Below, in pieces: positions 33,489 through 42,131 of a stretch of 52,209 bases of DNA. The notes beneath the pieces were generated by a model. It was given only the letters and a program-made list of their open reading frames with translations. It had not been told where the DNA came from and made no database searches. This DNA is from Kordiimonadaceae bacterium (GTDB lineage Bacteria > Pseudomonadota > Alphaproteobacteria > Sphingomonadales > Emcibacteraceae). The position numbers and the translations under genes were made by a program. Each line of letters opens with the position of its first letter. Within the stretch, counting starts at the first letter, position 1. Where the stretch lies: the NCBI GenBank assembly GCA_024236295.1, contig JACKKT010000014.1:1-52209 (forward strand). The letters are read 5' to 3'.

Positions 33489-34727
33489 TTACAGCTTTTC
33501 TGGTAACAAAACTGTCACTTTAGTATAGTGTCCGACTTCGCTTTCTATTGAAAGTTTTCCTTCGTGGCGCTGGATAATATGTTTAACAATAGCCAGCCCG
33601 AGACCGGTTCCGCCGAGGCTTCGTGAACGGGCAGTATCAACCCTGTAAAAGCGCTCTGTCAGCCTTTCAACATGTTCGGGGGCAATGCCAGCACCATAGT
33701 TCATAACCGTAATTTTTATATAATTCCTTGCTTTTTTACTGTCTTCATATTTTTCCATATTTACGGAAATTTCAGAATGTTCAGCGCCGTATTTGATGGC
33801 ATTATCAATCAAATTCTGAAAGACCTGGGTGAGTTGATCCCGATCACCAATGATTTTTCCTTCCAGATCATTGGTAATAAACCGTGTTGTCATATCGCGT
33901 TTTTCAAGTCGAAATTTCAAAGTTTCAATAACACTTTCTATTATTTTTTTAAGAGCAACATTTTCGCTGGGCGGAATGTGGGCATCCCGTTCTATATGGC
34001 TGAGCGATAATAGATCCTCAATCAGGCGGGTCATGCGGTTTGCTTCATCCTGCATAATTTTTAAAAACCGCATCATAGCTTTCTGGTCGTCTTTGGCAGG
34101 TCCCTGCAGGGTTTCAACAAAGCCAAGGATAGAGGCAAGTGGCGTGCGAAGTTCATGACTGACATTGGCGACAAAATCGACACGCATTCTTTCTGCTTCT
34201 CGGATACTGGTGATGTCATATATTGTCAGTAGGATGGTTCTGTCCTCCGGGAAACCCTGACTTGATTTGTCATGGACATGAATTCTAAGCAGATAATTTC
34301 TAACCCGCGGGCTAGTCGTGCTATATTCAACCGTATCTGATTTTCCTGTTTTGATGGCTTTGTTAATGGCGGCCAGTGCATCCGTATCCATTAAAAAATC
34401 AGCAATGCGGTGATTGATCAGATCACTGCCAAACATTTCAGTTGCCGATTTGTTGGCCATAAAAATGGTGGCATTATCATTAAGAAAAACAAGCGGGTCT
34501 GTCAGATTCTCCATAATATTTAGAAAAAGCAATGATTGTTCGCTCTGGTTCAGGGCTGCCATATTGAAGCTTGGCCCCTGATTACGGAAATTCATATAAA
34601 TTGCGAAGGCGGCACCAACAATAATGAAAATAGCATCAAGCGCTGAAATATGCCCTTCATAAACCAGAAAAGCCAAAAACAGCAGAAGTGGAGTCAAAAA
34701 AATGGTGTTTTTGATGAATTTCGACAT
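33489..34727 (-). CDS. phoR: Phosphate regulon sensor histidine kinase PhoR
   Basis: A 412-residue membrane histidine kinase with two N-terminal membrane helices (about 6-23 and 30-46), a PAS domain (about 65-170), the H-box FVANVSHELRTPLASILGF, then the N, G1 and G2 boxes (QNLIDNAIKYGAEH, GAGIAPEHVERLTERFY, GGTGLGLAIVKHI). The lack of a periplasmic sensing domain is typical of PhoR. It is transcribed before phoB and divergent from the Tat-protein operon; 300 nt of regulatory DNA lies between them. Confidence 0.9.
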   Translation of the reverse strand: MSKFIKNTIFLTPLLLFLAFLVYEGHISALDAIFIIVGAAFAIYMNFRNQGPSFNMAALNQSEQSLLFLNIMENLTDPLVFLNDNATIFMANKSATEMFGSDLINHRIADFLMDTDALAAINKAIKTGKSDTVEYSTTSPRVRNYLLRIHVHDKSSQGFPEDRTILLTIYDITSIREAERMRVDFVANVSHELRTPLASILGFVETLQGPAKDDQKAMMRFLKIMQDEANRMTRLIEDLLSLSHIERDAHIPPSENVALKKIIESVIETLKFRLEKRDMTTRFITNDLEGKIIGDRDQLTQVFQNLIDNAIKYGAEHSEISVNMEKYEDSKKARNYIKITVMNYGAGIAPEHVERLTERFYRVDTARSRSLGGTGLGLAIVKHIIQRHEGKLSIESEVGHYTKVTVLLPEKL

Positions 34728-34832
34728 ATTATTTATTATATTTTAACGTGTAAGTGGTTTTATATTCAGCGAGTTATGCTAACCTATGTTGATTGGATTG
34801 TCGATATTGACTTAAAAGTTTAACAATTAATG

Positions 34833-34845
34833 TCCCATAATGGGA
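34833..34845. promoter_or_regulatory. Palindrome TCCCAT-A-ATGGGA, candidate enhancer site
   Basis: A perfect 6-1-6 inverted repeat 86 nt before the sigma-54 -24 element, a normal distance for the upstream activator site of a sigma-54-dependent enhancer-binding protein. The protein is not encoded in this window. Confidence 0.4.
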
Positions 34846-34930
34846 TAGATGTTAAGATGCTTTACAGTATAGGGACTAGCAAGAATTGAATTAACGGATA
34901 ACATGCTGATAATTAAGGCATTTATCTAAT

Positions 34931-34947
34931 TGGCATGATAATTGCTA
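34931..34947 (+). promoter_or_regulatory. Sigma-54 (-24/-12) promoter of the Tat-protein operon
   Basis: TGGCATGATAATTGCTA matches TGGCAC-N5-TTGCW with one substitution. The GG and GC are separated by exactly 10 nt. Transcription would start near 34957, leaving about 68 nt of leader before ATG 35025. The leader contains the inverted repeat CTGTC-CGT-GACAG (34988-35000). Confidence 0.72.
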
Positions 34948-35024
34948 CTATAAAGAAAAAATATTATGATATATTTGTTAATAGTAGCTGTCCGTGACAG
35001 AAGTTTTGAATTTGGGTGAATAGT

Positions 35025-35567
35025 ATGACCGAAGTTAATAATACCGAAGAAAAAAATGAAGTAACAAGTGGGGCAACTCTGGGCAAACGTCTACATCGAC
35101 GCAGCCTTCTGAAAGCAGGGGCCATTGCGGCGCCTGTTGCGTTGACGCTTCATGGCGGTGTGCCACTTGCCCATGCTGATTCAGCCGGGCTTTGTGTGAT
35201 CAACCTGATGAATATTGCCAACAATCCTGCCGATAACCGGTCTGCTATGCTGCAGGTTCCGATTAAGGGTGGACAGGTTGCGGCACCAAATAACGGGACA
35301 CATAAATTTGAACTGTTGCCGGAAGATCTCGCAAATGATTATCCTCCCGGGACACAGCTTCAACCATTTGATGCCAGCAATTTAAATCATTGGGAATTTA
35401 TCAAAGATCCACTTAATCAGCGATTTGGTTTCTCCTGTGTCAATTCCATTGAATTTAACTATAAAATCAAAGGAAATAATGGCTGGGGTAACGGTGATCA
35501 GCCGGCACCTGGTGGCTCACTGCCAAATAATAATGCGGAAAACGGCCCTGGCGGCAACCCGAATTAA
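35025..35567 (+). CDS. Tat-exported orphan protein with Gly/Asn/Pro-rich tail
   Basis: A 180-residue protein of no family known to me. After a ~20-residue polar leader comes a twin-arginine motif (HRRSLLKAG, residues 25-33), a hydrophobic stretch and a cleavage site ending AHA (about residue 50), so it should be exported folded. The mature part contains two cysteines (GLCVIN and FSCVNS) that may pair, and ends in a low-complexity tail: GNNGWGNGDQPAPGG then NNNAENGPGGNPN. ATG 35025 (GGGTGA 6 nt upstream) is preferred over an in-frame GTG at 35016. It follows a sigma-54 promoter and precedes the PqqD-like, HprK-like and nucleotidyltransferase genes, for which it may be the substrate. Confidence 0.8.
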   Translation: MTEVNNTEEKNEVTSGATLGKRLHRRSLLKAGAIAAPVALTLHGGVPLAHADSAGLCVINLMNIANNPADNRSAMLQVPIKGGQVAAPNNGTHKFELLPEDLANDYPPGTQLQPFDASNLNHWEFIKDPLNQRFGFSCVNSIEFNYKIKGNNGWGNGDQPAPGGSLPNNNAENGPGGNPN

Positions 35568-35647
35568 TTTGTTTTCCTGTCTGGTAGGACGCGAAAAAAC
35601 AATAAATAGAATTTTAATGATTAAAGCTCATGATCAGGGTATGATTC

Positions 35648-35995
35648 GTGAGTTTTTTTCTTTGGGATTTTATAAAAGGGGTTTTGATTATTTTAACGTC
35701 CGCAAATTCATTTGATAGAAAACTGGTCTTTCATGTGCCGGATAATGCCGGTCTGATCTGGTCGGAATGGGAAGATGCCAGTATTGTTTATGACCCGCGC
35801 AGTGGTCATACACAGGTGCTGAATGAATTTGCCCGTGAACTGCTTGCCCTTTATGAGGATGGTCCCAAAAGCCTTGATCAGCTGCTTGCTGAATTTTCAA
35901 AAATTATTGACGCTGAACCTGATGCGACAACAACACAAAATATTATCGAAACGGTTGCCGGTTTTGATAACATGGGCCTGATAGAACCGATCTGA
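35648..35995 (+). CDS. PqqD-like protein of the HPr-rel-A type
   Basis: Up to 115 residues. The core (LIWSEWEDASIVYDPRSGHT, then LNEFARELLALYEDGPKSLD and a final IIETVAGFDNMGLIEPI) has the PqqD-fold pattern: two short strands, then a winged-helix-like helical part. In RiPP pathways PqqD-like domains bind and present a precursor peptide. The start is uncertain: GTG 35648 has CAGGG 8 nt upstream but gives an unusual hydrophobic N-terminus; TTG 35684 gives a 103-residue product closer to the family size. It is 80 nt after the Tat gene and ends 1 nt (or 16 nt) before the kinase gene. Confidence 0.78.
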   Translation: MSFFLWDFIKGVLIILTSANSFDRKLVFHVPDNAGLIWSEWEDASIVYDPRSGHTQVLNEFARELLALYEDGPKSLDQLLAEFSKIIDAEPDATTTQNIIETVAGFDNMGLIEPI

Positions 35996-36011
35996 ATTGA
36001 AAAGAAATATA

Positions 36012-37004
36012 ATGCCGCCGACCAGTCTTTTTCACAAAACTGACAATCTGATAAACTTTACCGATCAGCAGCTTGATGCCCGTCTGGCTTCCGGCGGGGC
36101 CCAGCTTGAAATTGGCCCGTTTACGGTTAATGTGGCGCTTAAGTTTAAGAATATCCGTGATGAATTTATCAGGATTTATAGGGATTATCCTTTTTATGAT
36201 AATCCGGTGGTTCTGGATAATTCGATCAGAATATTCGGCCGCAATCTTTACCGTCAATATATAAAACCGCAAGCCTTTGTTGATGTGGGAATGAATAGCG
36301 ATTTTATTCCGCTTCCTGCCAGTATGGGAATGGTCAGCTTAGAGATGGGGCTAAACTGGCAGGTGGCATCCGCCTGTAAACAATATCTGATGTTCCATGC
36401 CGGTGTGGTGGCAAAGGATGGTGTTGGACTTGTTATGCCGGCCATGTCAGGTAGCGGAAAAAGCACGCTGGCGGCCGGGCTCTCTTACCGGGGATGGCAG
36501 CTTCATTCTGATGAGTTTGGCCTTCTTGATATGGAAAGCGGGGAACTGGTGCCTTACCCGCGGGCCGTGTCCCTAAAAAACCAGTCCATAACCGTGATGA
36601 AAGACTGGGTCGGGCAGGTCAGTGACAATGCGGATGAATATTTTACAAGTGAATATCACGGCACACCAAAAGGGACGATCTGTTATCTGCGCCCGCCAAA
36701 AGAATCCATTGAACTGATGCATAAAAGGACAAAACCCAATGTGGTGATCCTGCCGATTTATGATGCCGGCGCCAAGCCGGCGATCCGGCCGATTACCAAA
36801 ACAATGGCCTTTTTCAGGATGGTAATGTCATCGGCCAATTACGGCGATATCGGCGAAGATGCGTTTCGCGCCATTTCGGATATCATCAATGCGTCTGATG
36901 TCTGTGAAATTATTTACCCGTCACTGGATGATGCGGTTTCGCTGGTGGAAGAATTTGTCGCCAAAAAGGCGAGCGAAATTAAAGCGGGTGGTGATCATGG
37001 CTAA
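36012..37004 (+). CDS. HprK-related kinase A
   Basis: A 330-residue protein whose second half resembles the catalytic domain of HPr kinase/phosphorylase. Walker A is AMSGSGKSTL (residues 144-153), preceded by MFHAGVVAKDG, and HSDEF (165-169) is at the place of the HprK catalytic Asp. Then come PYPRAVSLKN and a C-terminal helical part. The N-terminal ~120 residues are family-specific. No HPr/PTS gene is nearby, so the phospho-acceptor is probably not HPr. TTG 35997 is an alternative start. It overlaps the nucleotidyltransferase gene by 8 nt. Databases group such kinases with PqqD-like proteins as an uncharacterised HPr-rel-A system (from memory). Confidence 0.83.
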   Translation: MPPTSLFHKTDNLINFTDQQLDARLASGGAQLEIGPFTVNVALKFKNIRDEFIRIYRDYPFYDNPVVLDNSIRIFGRNLYRQYIKPQAFVDVGMNSDFIPLPASMGMVSLEMGLNWQVASACKQYLMFHAGVVAKDGVGLVMPAMSGSGKSTLAAGLSYRGWQLHSDEFGLLDMESGELVPYPRAVSLKNQSITVMKDWVGQVSDNADEYFTSEYHGTPKGTICYLRPPKESIELMHKRTKPNVVILPIYDAGAKPAIRPITKTMAFFRMVMSSANYGDIGEDAFRAISDIINASDVCEIIYPSLDDAVSLVEEFVAKKASEIKAGGDHG

Positions 37005-38079
37005 TGTTATCACCGATAAAAATATACTGATCCGTGTGCTTAAAAATCCGGAACTGATGACGTCACTGGATGCCAGCGAATGGAACGCCCTGCTTAGCGA
37101 GGCGAGAATATCCAATCTGGCCGGGCGCGTGGCGGCGGATGCGGAAAGTTTAAAGATAATCGATTTGCTTCCCGCTAAAGTTCAGAATCTTTTTAAATCA
37201 TTTACCTATAATAGTCTTTCTTCGGCGCGGATGATCCGCTGGGAAATGAACCGGGTCATGCGCGCTTTAAAAGGCAGTGATGAAAAAGTCATCCTGCTTA
37301 AGGGGGCGGCCTATCTTGATAAGGGGTTAAGCTGTACGCGCGGGCGGATCAGCGTTGATCTTGACATTCTGGTGCCGAAAAAAAGAATTGACTGGGTTGA
37401 GGAAAAATTCATTGCCGCCGGATGGCAGCACCAGCTTGATAATGATTATGACCAGAAATTTTACCGCGAATATGCCCACGAACTGCCACCGATGGTGCAT
37501 CCGGACAGGCGGATCAGTATAGACGTTCATCACAGCATCCTGCCGGTGACTAGCCGGGTTTCACCGGATATGTCAAAGCTGATCAAGGATGCGGTCAAAA
37601 GCAAAAGTGGGTTTTATACTTTTTCCGATGTGGATATTATCCTGCATAGTGTCGTTCACCAGTTTCAGGACGGAGAGCTACGCTCAAGCCTAAGAAACCT
37701 GCTGGAACAACATGATATGTTGAATGAATTTGGCAAAAATGCCGGCTTCTGGGAAAAACTGGTGCCACGGGCAATTGAGCTTGGCCTGACACGGGCGCTT
37801 TATTATGCGCTGAGATACACACAGATGATCATGGGAACGGAAATTCCGGATACGGTTATGGCGGATATCAGGCCTTATGGGCCAAACCCCATTGTGCGCA
37901 ATATCATGGACTGGATGGTGCCGGGGGTTATTTCACCGTCATTCGGGATTACGGGTTTCGCCCGCTGGGTTGCGGCAAACGGGCTTTATATCCGTTCACA
38001 CTGGTTAAGGATGCCGCCGCTGCTGCTTACCCGACATCTGACGATTAAATTTTTTCGACGGTTCAGTATGGGCGGGTAA
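36997..38079 (+). CDS. Nucleotidyltransferase-fold protein (PF14907 type)
   Basis: A 360-residue protein. The catalytic signature is LKGAAYLDKGLSCTRGRIS followed by DLDIL (D121 and D123), the two metal-binding Asp of the polymerase-beta fold. The segment HPDRRISIDVHHSILP (third acidic position) and a helical C-terminal half fit the 'uncharacterised nucleotidyltransferase' family. ATG 36997 lies inside the 3' end of the kinase gene (8-nt overlap), so translation is coupled. It probably adds a nucleotide to a sugar, peptide or protein. The 3' end overlaps the convergent gph gene by 17 nt. Confidence 0.82.
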   Translation: MANVITDKNILIRVLKNPELMTSLDASEWNALLSEARISNLAGRVAADAESLKIIDLLPAKVQNLFKSFTYNSLSSARMIRWEMNRVMRALKGSDEKVILLKGAAYLDKGLSCTRGRISVDLDILVPKKRIDWVEEKFIAAGWQHQLDNDYDQKFYREYAHELPPMVHPDRRISIDVHHSILPVTSRVSPDMSKLIKDAVKSKSGFYTFSDVDIILHSVVHQFQDGELRSSLRNLLEQHDMLNEFGKNAGFWEKLVPRAIELGLTRALYYALRYTQMIMGTEIPDTVMADIRPYGPNPIVRNIMDWMVPGVISPSFGITGFARWVAANGLYIRSHWLRMPPLLLTRHLTIKFFRRFSMGG

Positions 38080-38746
38080 AGTCATTTACCGCATCAAAAA
38101 AATCATCAAAATGATCAATGACAATATCCGGGTCCAACTCGCGGACCGGAATTCTGGTATAGCCGAAGGAAACCCCGACGGTCAGCATTTTGGCATCGCG
38201 TCCGGCGGCGATATCATTAATGCTGTCACCAACCATAATGGCACCATTCGGGTCGGCATTCATCAAATCACATGTGCTAAAAAGATGCCTTGGGTCGGGC
38301 TTTTTAAATTCAAAACTGTCGCCGCAGGTCACCGCCGAGAATAAATGATCAATATCCAGTTTTTCAAGCAGCTCACGGGTCAGCACCTCGTTTTTATTGG
38401 TGCAGATCGCCATCGGGATATGCTGGTCTTTCAGTGTGTTAAGCAATTCCACAGTGCCGGGGAATAATGTAGTATAATCGGCAATATGGGCCCTATAATA
38501 GTCAAGATACTGGTCAAATAAAATGTCTATTTCTGCGTCGGATGGCCGGTCACCACTATGGCTGAAACCTTTGATGATAAGTGCTTTTGCGCCTTCGCCG
38601 ACCATATTGCGGATGTCGGCGGGGTCAATTTCGGCCCGTCCGTTATTTTTCAGCATGTGGTTTAATGTGGCGGCAAGATCAAGGGCACTGTCGGCGATGG
38701 TGCCATCAAGATCGAAGAGGATGGCGCTTGGTTTATTTTTAAGCAT
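38063..38746 (-). CDS. gph: Phosphoglycolate phosphatase-type HAD hydrolase
   Basis: A 227-residue HAD enzyme. Motif I is FDLDGTIADS (nucleophile Asp near residue 12), motif II ICTNK, motif III KKPDP (conserved Lys), and motif IV VGDSINDIAAG. The helical cap follows motif I directly, as in Gph. It dephosphorylates 2-phosphoglycolate arising from DNA end repair. Separately transcribed and convergent with the nucleotidyltransferase gene (17-nt overlap of the 3' ends); not obviously part of that system. Other HAD substrates cannot be ruled out. Confidence 0.88.
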   Translation of the reverse strand: MLKNKPSAILFDLDGTIADSALDLAATLNHMLKNNGRAEIDPADIRNMVGEGAKALIIKGFSHSGDRPSDAEIDILFDQYLDYYRAHIADYTTLFPGTVELLNTLKDQHIPMAICTNKNEVLTRELLEKLDIDHLFSAVTCGDSFEFKKPDPRHLFSTCDLMNADPNGAIMVGDSINDIAAGRDAKMLTVGVSFGYTRIPVRELDPDIVIDHFDDFFDAVNDFTRPY

Positions 38747-38833
38747 TTATTAGACCGTTTTTAATATATATTTAAAGCATCTGTAGTAAAAAGGGGTTAG
38801 TTATTCAGTATTGATTAATCTTATGACATTATG

Positions 38834-38861
38834 TTGACCCAATTAATAGTCAGAGTACAAA
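38834..38861 (+). promoter_or_regulatory. Possible sigma-70 promoter of glmU-glmS
   Basis: TTGACC (38834-38839), a 16-nt spacer and TACAAA (38856-38861), about 25 nt before the glmU ATG. The -35 is good, the -10 weak, and the leader would be very short. Confidence 0.35.
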
Positions 38862-38886
38862 AAAATAACAGGAAATAATAAAAAAC

Positions 38887-40233
38887 ATGGCTAAATCTGA
38901 ACTTGCTCTCGTTATACTCGCCGCCGGAAAAGGCACGCGGATGAAATCCTCATTGCATAAAGTGCTGCATCCGCTTGGCGGGCGGCCAATGCTTCATCAC
39001 TTGCTCGCGAGTGCCGAACCGCTTAATCCGACCCGTAAAGTGATTGTGGTGGGTGCCGGAAAGGAACAGGTTGAAGCGTCCGTGGGAGCGCAGGCTGAAA
39101 TCGCCGTGCAGGAACCACAGCTTGGCACCGGGCATGCGGTGCAGATGACAAGGGATCAACTCGCCGGGTTTAAGGGCGACGTGCTTATTTTATATGGTGA
39201 TGTGCCATTGCTGACCACCGAAACCATGCAGAAAATGATTGAAACTCGCCAAAAAAGCGGGGCGGCGGTTGTCGTGCTTGGCTTTACGCCGGCGGATGCC
39301 AAAGCCTATGGCCGGTTGAAACTGGATGCTGACGGCCATCTTGACGCCATTATCGAATATAAGGATGCATCAGAAGTCGAGCGGGCCATAAAACTATGTA
39401 ACAGCGGTATTATGGCTTTAAGCGGGGAACATATGTTTACCCTGCTGGACAGCCTTAAAAACAATAATGCGGCGAAGGAATATTACCTGACCGATGTGGT
39501 TGAAATTGCCAATAAAATGGGTCTTGGCTGCGCCGTGGTGGAAGCGGACGAACAGGAAGTCATGGGCATAAACAGCCGCGGCGAACTGGCCGAGGCGGAA
39601 GCGGTCTTCCAAAATGAGCGTCGCAAGTATTTCATGGATGAGGGGGTCAGCCTTAAGGATCCGAAAACCGTTTATTTCAGCCATGATACACTCATCGGAC
39701 AGGATGTGACGGTTGAGCCTAATGTGGTGTTTGGCCCTGGCACAAAAATTGCGGATAATGTTACCATTAAAGCCTTCAGCCATATTGAGGGAGCAATCAT
39801 CGGTGCCGGATCAACCGTGGGGCCGTTTGTCAGGCTTCGTCCTGCGGCAGCATTGGGCGAGGGGGTTAAGGTCGGCAATTTCGTTGAAATTAAAAAAGCC
39901 AGCGTTGAGGACGGGGCAAAAGTCAGCCACTTAAGCTATATCGGGGATGCGCGGATCGGCAAAAACGCCAATATTGGTGCCGGAACCATCACCTGTAACT
40001 ATGACGGTTATTTCAAATATCATACCGATATCGGCGAAGGGGCCTTTATCGGGTCAAACACGGCGCTGGTCGCGCCGGTCACCATTGGTGACGGGGCCAT
40101 TGTCGGTGCCGGTAGTGTTATTACCTTCGCGGTTGAGGGGGATGCGCTGGCGATTGCCCGTGGCAAACAAAAGCAGCTTGGCGGCTGGGCCGCCAAATTC
40201 AGAACAGATAAAAAAGCAAAGAAAATGGTATAA
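38887..40233 (+). CDS. glmU: Bifunctional GlcN-1-P acetyltransferase / GlcNAc-1-P uridylyltransferase
   Basis: Makes UDP-GlcNAc in the cytoplasm in two steps. The N-terminal uridylyltransferase has LAAGKGTRMKSSLHKVLHPL, GTGHAVQ and YGDVPLL. The C-terminal left-handed beta-helix (about residue 250 on) has the acetyltransferase segments RLRPAAALGEGVKVGNFVEI, SYIGDA and GAGTITCNYDG. 448 residues, normal length. It is 14 nt before glmS. UDP-GlcNAc feeds peptidoglycan, LPS and, through wecB and the TviB-type dehydrogenase, probably the EPS of this region. Confidence 0.97.
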   Translation: MAKSELALVILAAGKGTRMKSSLHKVLHPLGGRPMLHHLLASAEPLNPTRKVIVVGAGKEQVEASVGAQAEIAVQEPQLGTGHAVQMTRDQLAGFKGDVLILYGDVPLLTTETMQKMIETRQKSGAAVVVLGFTPADAKAYGRLKLDADGHLDAIIEYKDASEVERAIKLCNSGIMALSGEHMFTLLDSLKNNNAAKEYYLTDVVEIANKMGLGCAVVEADEQEVMGINSRGELAEAEAVFQNERRKYFMDEGVSLKDPKTVYFSHDTLIGQDVTVEPNVVFGPGTKIADNVTIKAFSHIEGAIIGAGSTVGPFVRLRPAAALGEGVKVGNFVEIKKASVEDGAKVSHLSYIGDARIGKNANIGAGTITCNYDGYFKYHTDIGEGAFIGSNTALVAPVTIGDGAIVGAGSVITFAVEGDALAIARGKQKQLGGWAAKFRTDKKAKKMV

Positions 40234-40247
40234 TAGGGTAACTGTCA

Positions 40248-42089
40248 ATGTGCGGAATTATTGGAATTATCAGTGAACAGGATGTGGCAAGGCGAATTGT
40301 TGAAGGACTTCGCCGGCTTGAATATCGCGGTTATGACAGTGCCGGTGTGGCAACGCTTTTTAATGGTAAAACCATTGACCGCCGCCGGGCGGAAGGCAAG
40401 CTGATCAATCTTGAAAATGAACTGGACCGTAATGAATTGCCCGGTCATGTCGGGATCGGTCATACCCGCTGGGCCACCCATGGTGAGCCAACGGTCAGAA
40501 ATGCCCACCCCCATGCTTCCGAGAAGGTGGCAGTGGTCCATAACGGCATTATTGAAAATTTCCGTGAACTTCGTGAGCGCCTGAGTGCGCGTGGTCATAA
40601 TTTCCTGACCGAAACGGACACGGAAACCATTGTTCATCTGATTACCGATTTTATTGATCAGGGCTTAAGTGCCCGTGATGCGGCAAAAGCGGCCTTAAGC
40701 GAACTGGAAGGGGCCTTTGCGCTGGCGATAATTTTTGAAGGCCAGGAAAATCTGATGATCGGCGCGCGGCGCGGCAGTCCGCTTGTGCTGGGCTATGGTA
40801 CGGATGAGAATGAAGGCCACGAAATGTATCTGGGCTCTGACGCCATTGCATTATCGCACCTGACCAACCGGATTTCCTATCTTGATGAAGGGGACCGGGT
40901 CGAAATTACCCGCACATCGGTGCAGGTTTTTGATGCGTCCGGTGCCCCGGTGGACCGTGAAATCCATACTGTTGATGCAGCCAGCGGTAATATCGACAAG
41001 GGCAATTACAAACATTTCATGATGAAGGAAATATATGAGCAGCCGATGGTGGTGGGCCAGACACTGGGGTCACTCATTGATCCCTTAAACGGCCGGGTTA
41101 AAATCACCAATATGCCCTTTGATCTGTCGGCGGTTGACCGGGTGACGATCATTGCCTGCGGTACATCATTTTATGCCGCCATGGTGGCAAAATACTGGCT
41201 GGAACAGGTCGGCCGCATCAATGTTGATGTGGATATTGCGTCCGAATTCCGTTACCGCGAACCGGTGATGCCGAATGGTGGACTTTCCATTTTTATTTCA
41301 CAGTCGGGCGAAACCGCCGATACACTGGCGGCGCTCCGCTATGCCAAGTCACAGGGGCAGCATATTCTCTCGATCCTTAATGTGGCACAAAGCTCGATGG
41401 AGCGGGAAAGCGATTTTGTCCTCCATACCCATGCCGGGCCGGAAGTGGGGGTTGCCTCAACCAAGGCCTTTACCTGTCAGCTGGCGGTGCTGGCCTGTCT
41501 GGCGATTGCCCATGCCAAGGCCCGCGGCACCATTGACGAGGACGAGGAAGCACGCCTTTGTGTCGCCCTTTCCGAAGTGCCGGCCCGTATGGCCGAAGTC
41601 TTAAACCATGATGATGCCATACAGAAAATGGCTGAGGACGTGGCGAAAGCCCGCGATGTGATTTATCTTGGCCGCGGCCTTGAATATCCGATCGCTATGG
41701 AAGGCGCACTGAAACTTAAGGAAATATCCTATATCCATGCCGAAGGCTACGCCGCCGGGGAAATGAAGCATGGCCCGATCGCGCTGATTGACAAGGATGT
41801 GCCGATCATTGTGATTGCGCCAAGCGGACGGCTTTATGAAAAAACCGTTTCAAACATGCAGGAAGTGATCGCCCGTAAGGGGCAGGTTTATTTCTTCACC
41901 GATCTTGAAGGGGCGAAAGCCGACGGCGGGTCCGCCATTGCCACGGTGGCGCTGCCGATGCTGGATGAATTCGTGACGCCGCTGCTTCACGCGATTCCGG
42001 TGCAGCTTCTAAGCTATCATGTCGCCGTTGCCAAAGGCACCGATGTTGACCAGCCACGAAACCTTGCCAAGTCGGTGACAGTGGAATAA
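40248..42089 (+). CDS. glmS: Glutamine-fructose-6-phosphate aminotransferase (isomerising)
   Basis: Converts fructose-6-P and Gln to glucosamine-6-P. The 613-residue enzyme starts MCGIIG, giving the N-terminal catalytic Cys after Met removal. The glutaminase part has YRGYDSAGVA and GHTRWATHG, and the two SIS domains have SQSGETADT and YLGRGLEYPIAMEGALKLKE. It ends PRNLAKSVTVE, as expected. It forms a tight operon with glmU, and the DUF4440 gene follows 42 nt later. No glmS ribozyme is seen upstream, as expected outside Firmicutes. Confidence 0.98.
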   Translation: MCGIIGIISEQDVARRIVEGLRRLEYRGYDSAGVATLFNGKTIDRRRAEGKLINLENELDRNELPGHVGIGHTRWATHGEPTVRNAHPHASEKVAVVHNGIIENFRELRERLSARGHNFLTETDTETIVHLITDFIDQGLSARDAAKAALSELEGAFALAIIFEGQENLMIGARRGSPLVLGYGTDENEGHEMYLGSDAIALSHLTNRISYLDEGDRVEITRTSVQVFDASGAPVDREIHTVDAASGNIDKGNYKHFMMKEIYEQPMVVGQTLGSLIDPLNGRVKITNMPFDLSAVDRVTIIACGTSFYAAMVAKYWLEQVGRINVDVDIASEFRYREPVMPNGGLSIFISQSGETADTLAALRYAKSQGQHILSILNVAQSSMERESDFVLHTHAGPEVGVASTKAFTCQLAVLACLAIAHAKARGTIDEDEEARLCVALSEVPARMAEVLNHDDAIQKMAEDVAKARDVIYLGRGLEYPIAMEGALKLKEISYIHAEGYAAGEMKHGPIALIDKDVPIIVIAPSGRLYEKTVSNMQEVIARKGQVYFFTDLEGAKADGGSAIATVALPMLDEFVTPLLHAIPVQLLSYHVAVAKGTDVDQPRNLAKSVTVE

Positions 42090-42131
42090 TTTATATCTAT
42101 TAAATTATCTGATAATTTAAGGATTTCAGTT

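Noticed and set aside
38824..38840. TGACAT/TGACCC heptamers 11 bp apart upstream of glmU as a Pho box
   Set aside because: Only four bases per half match and the overlap with a plausible -35 hexamer explains part of it.
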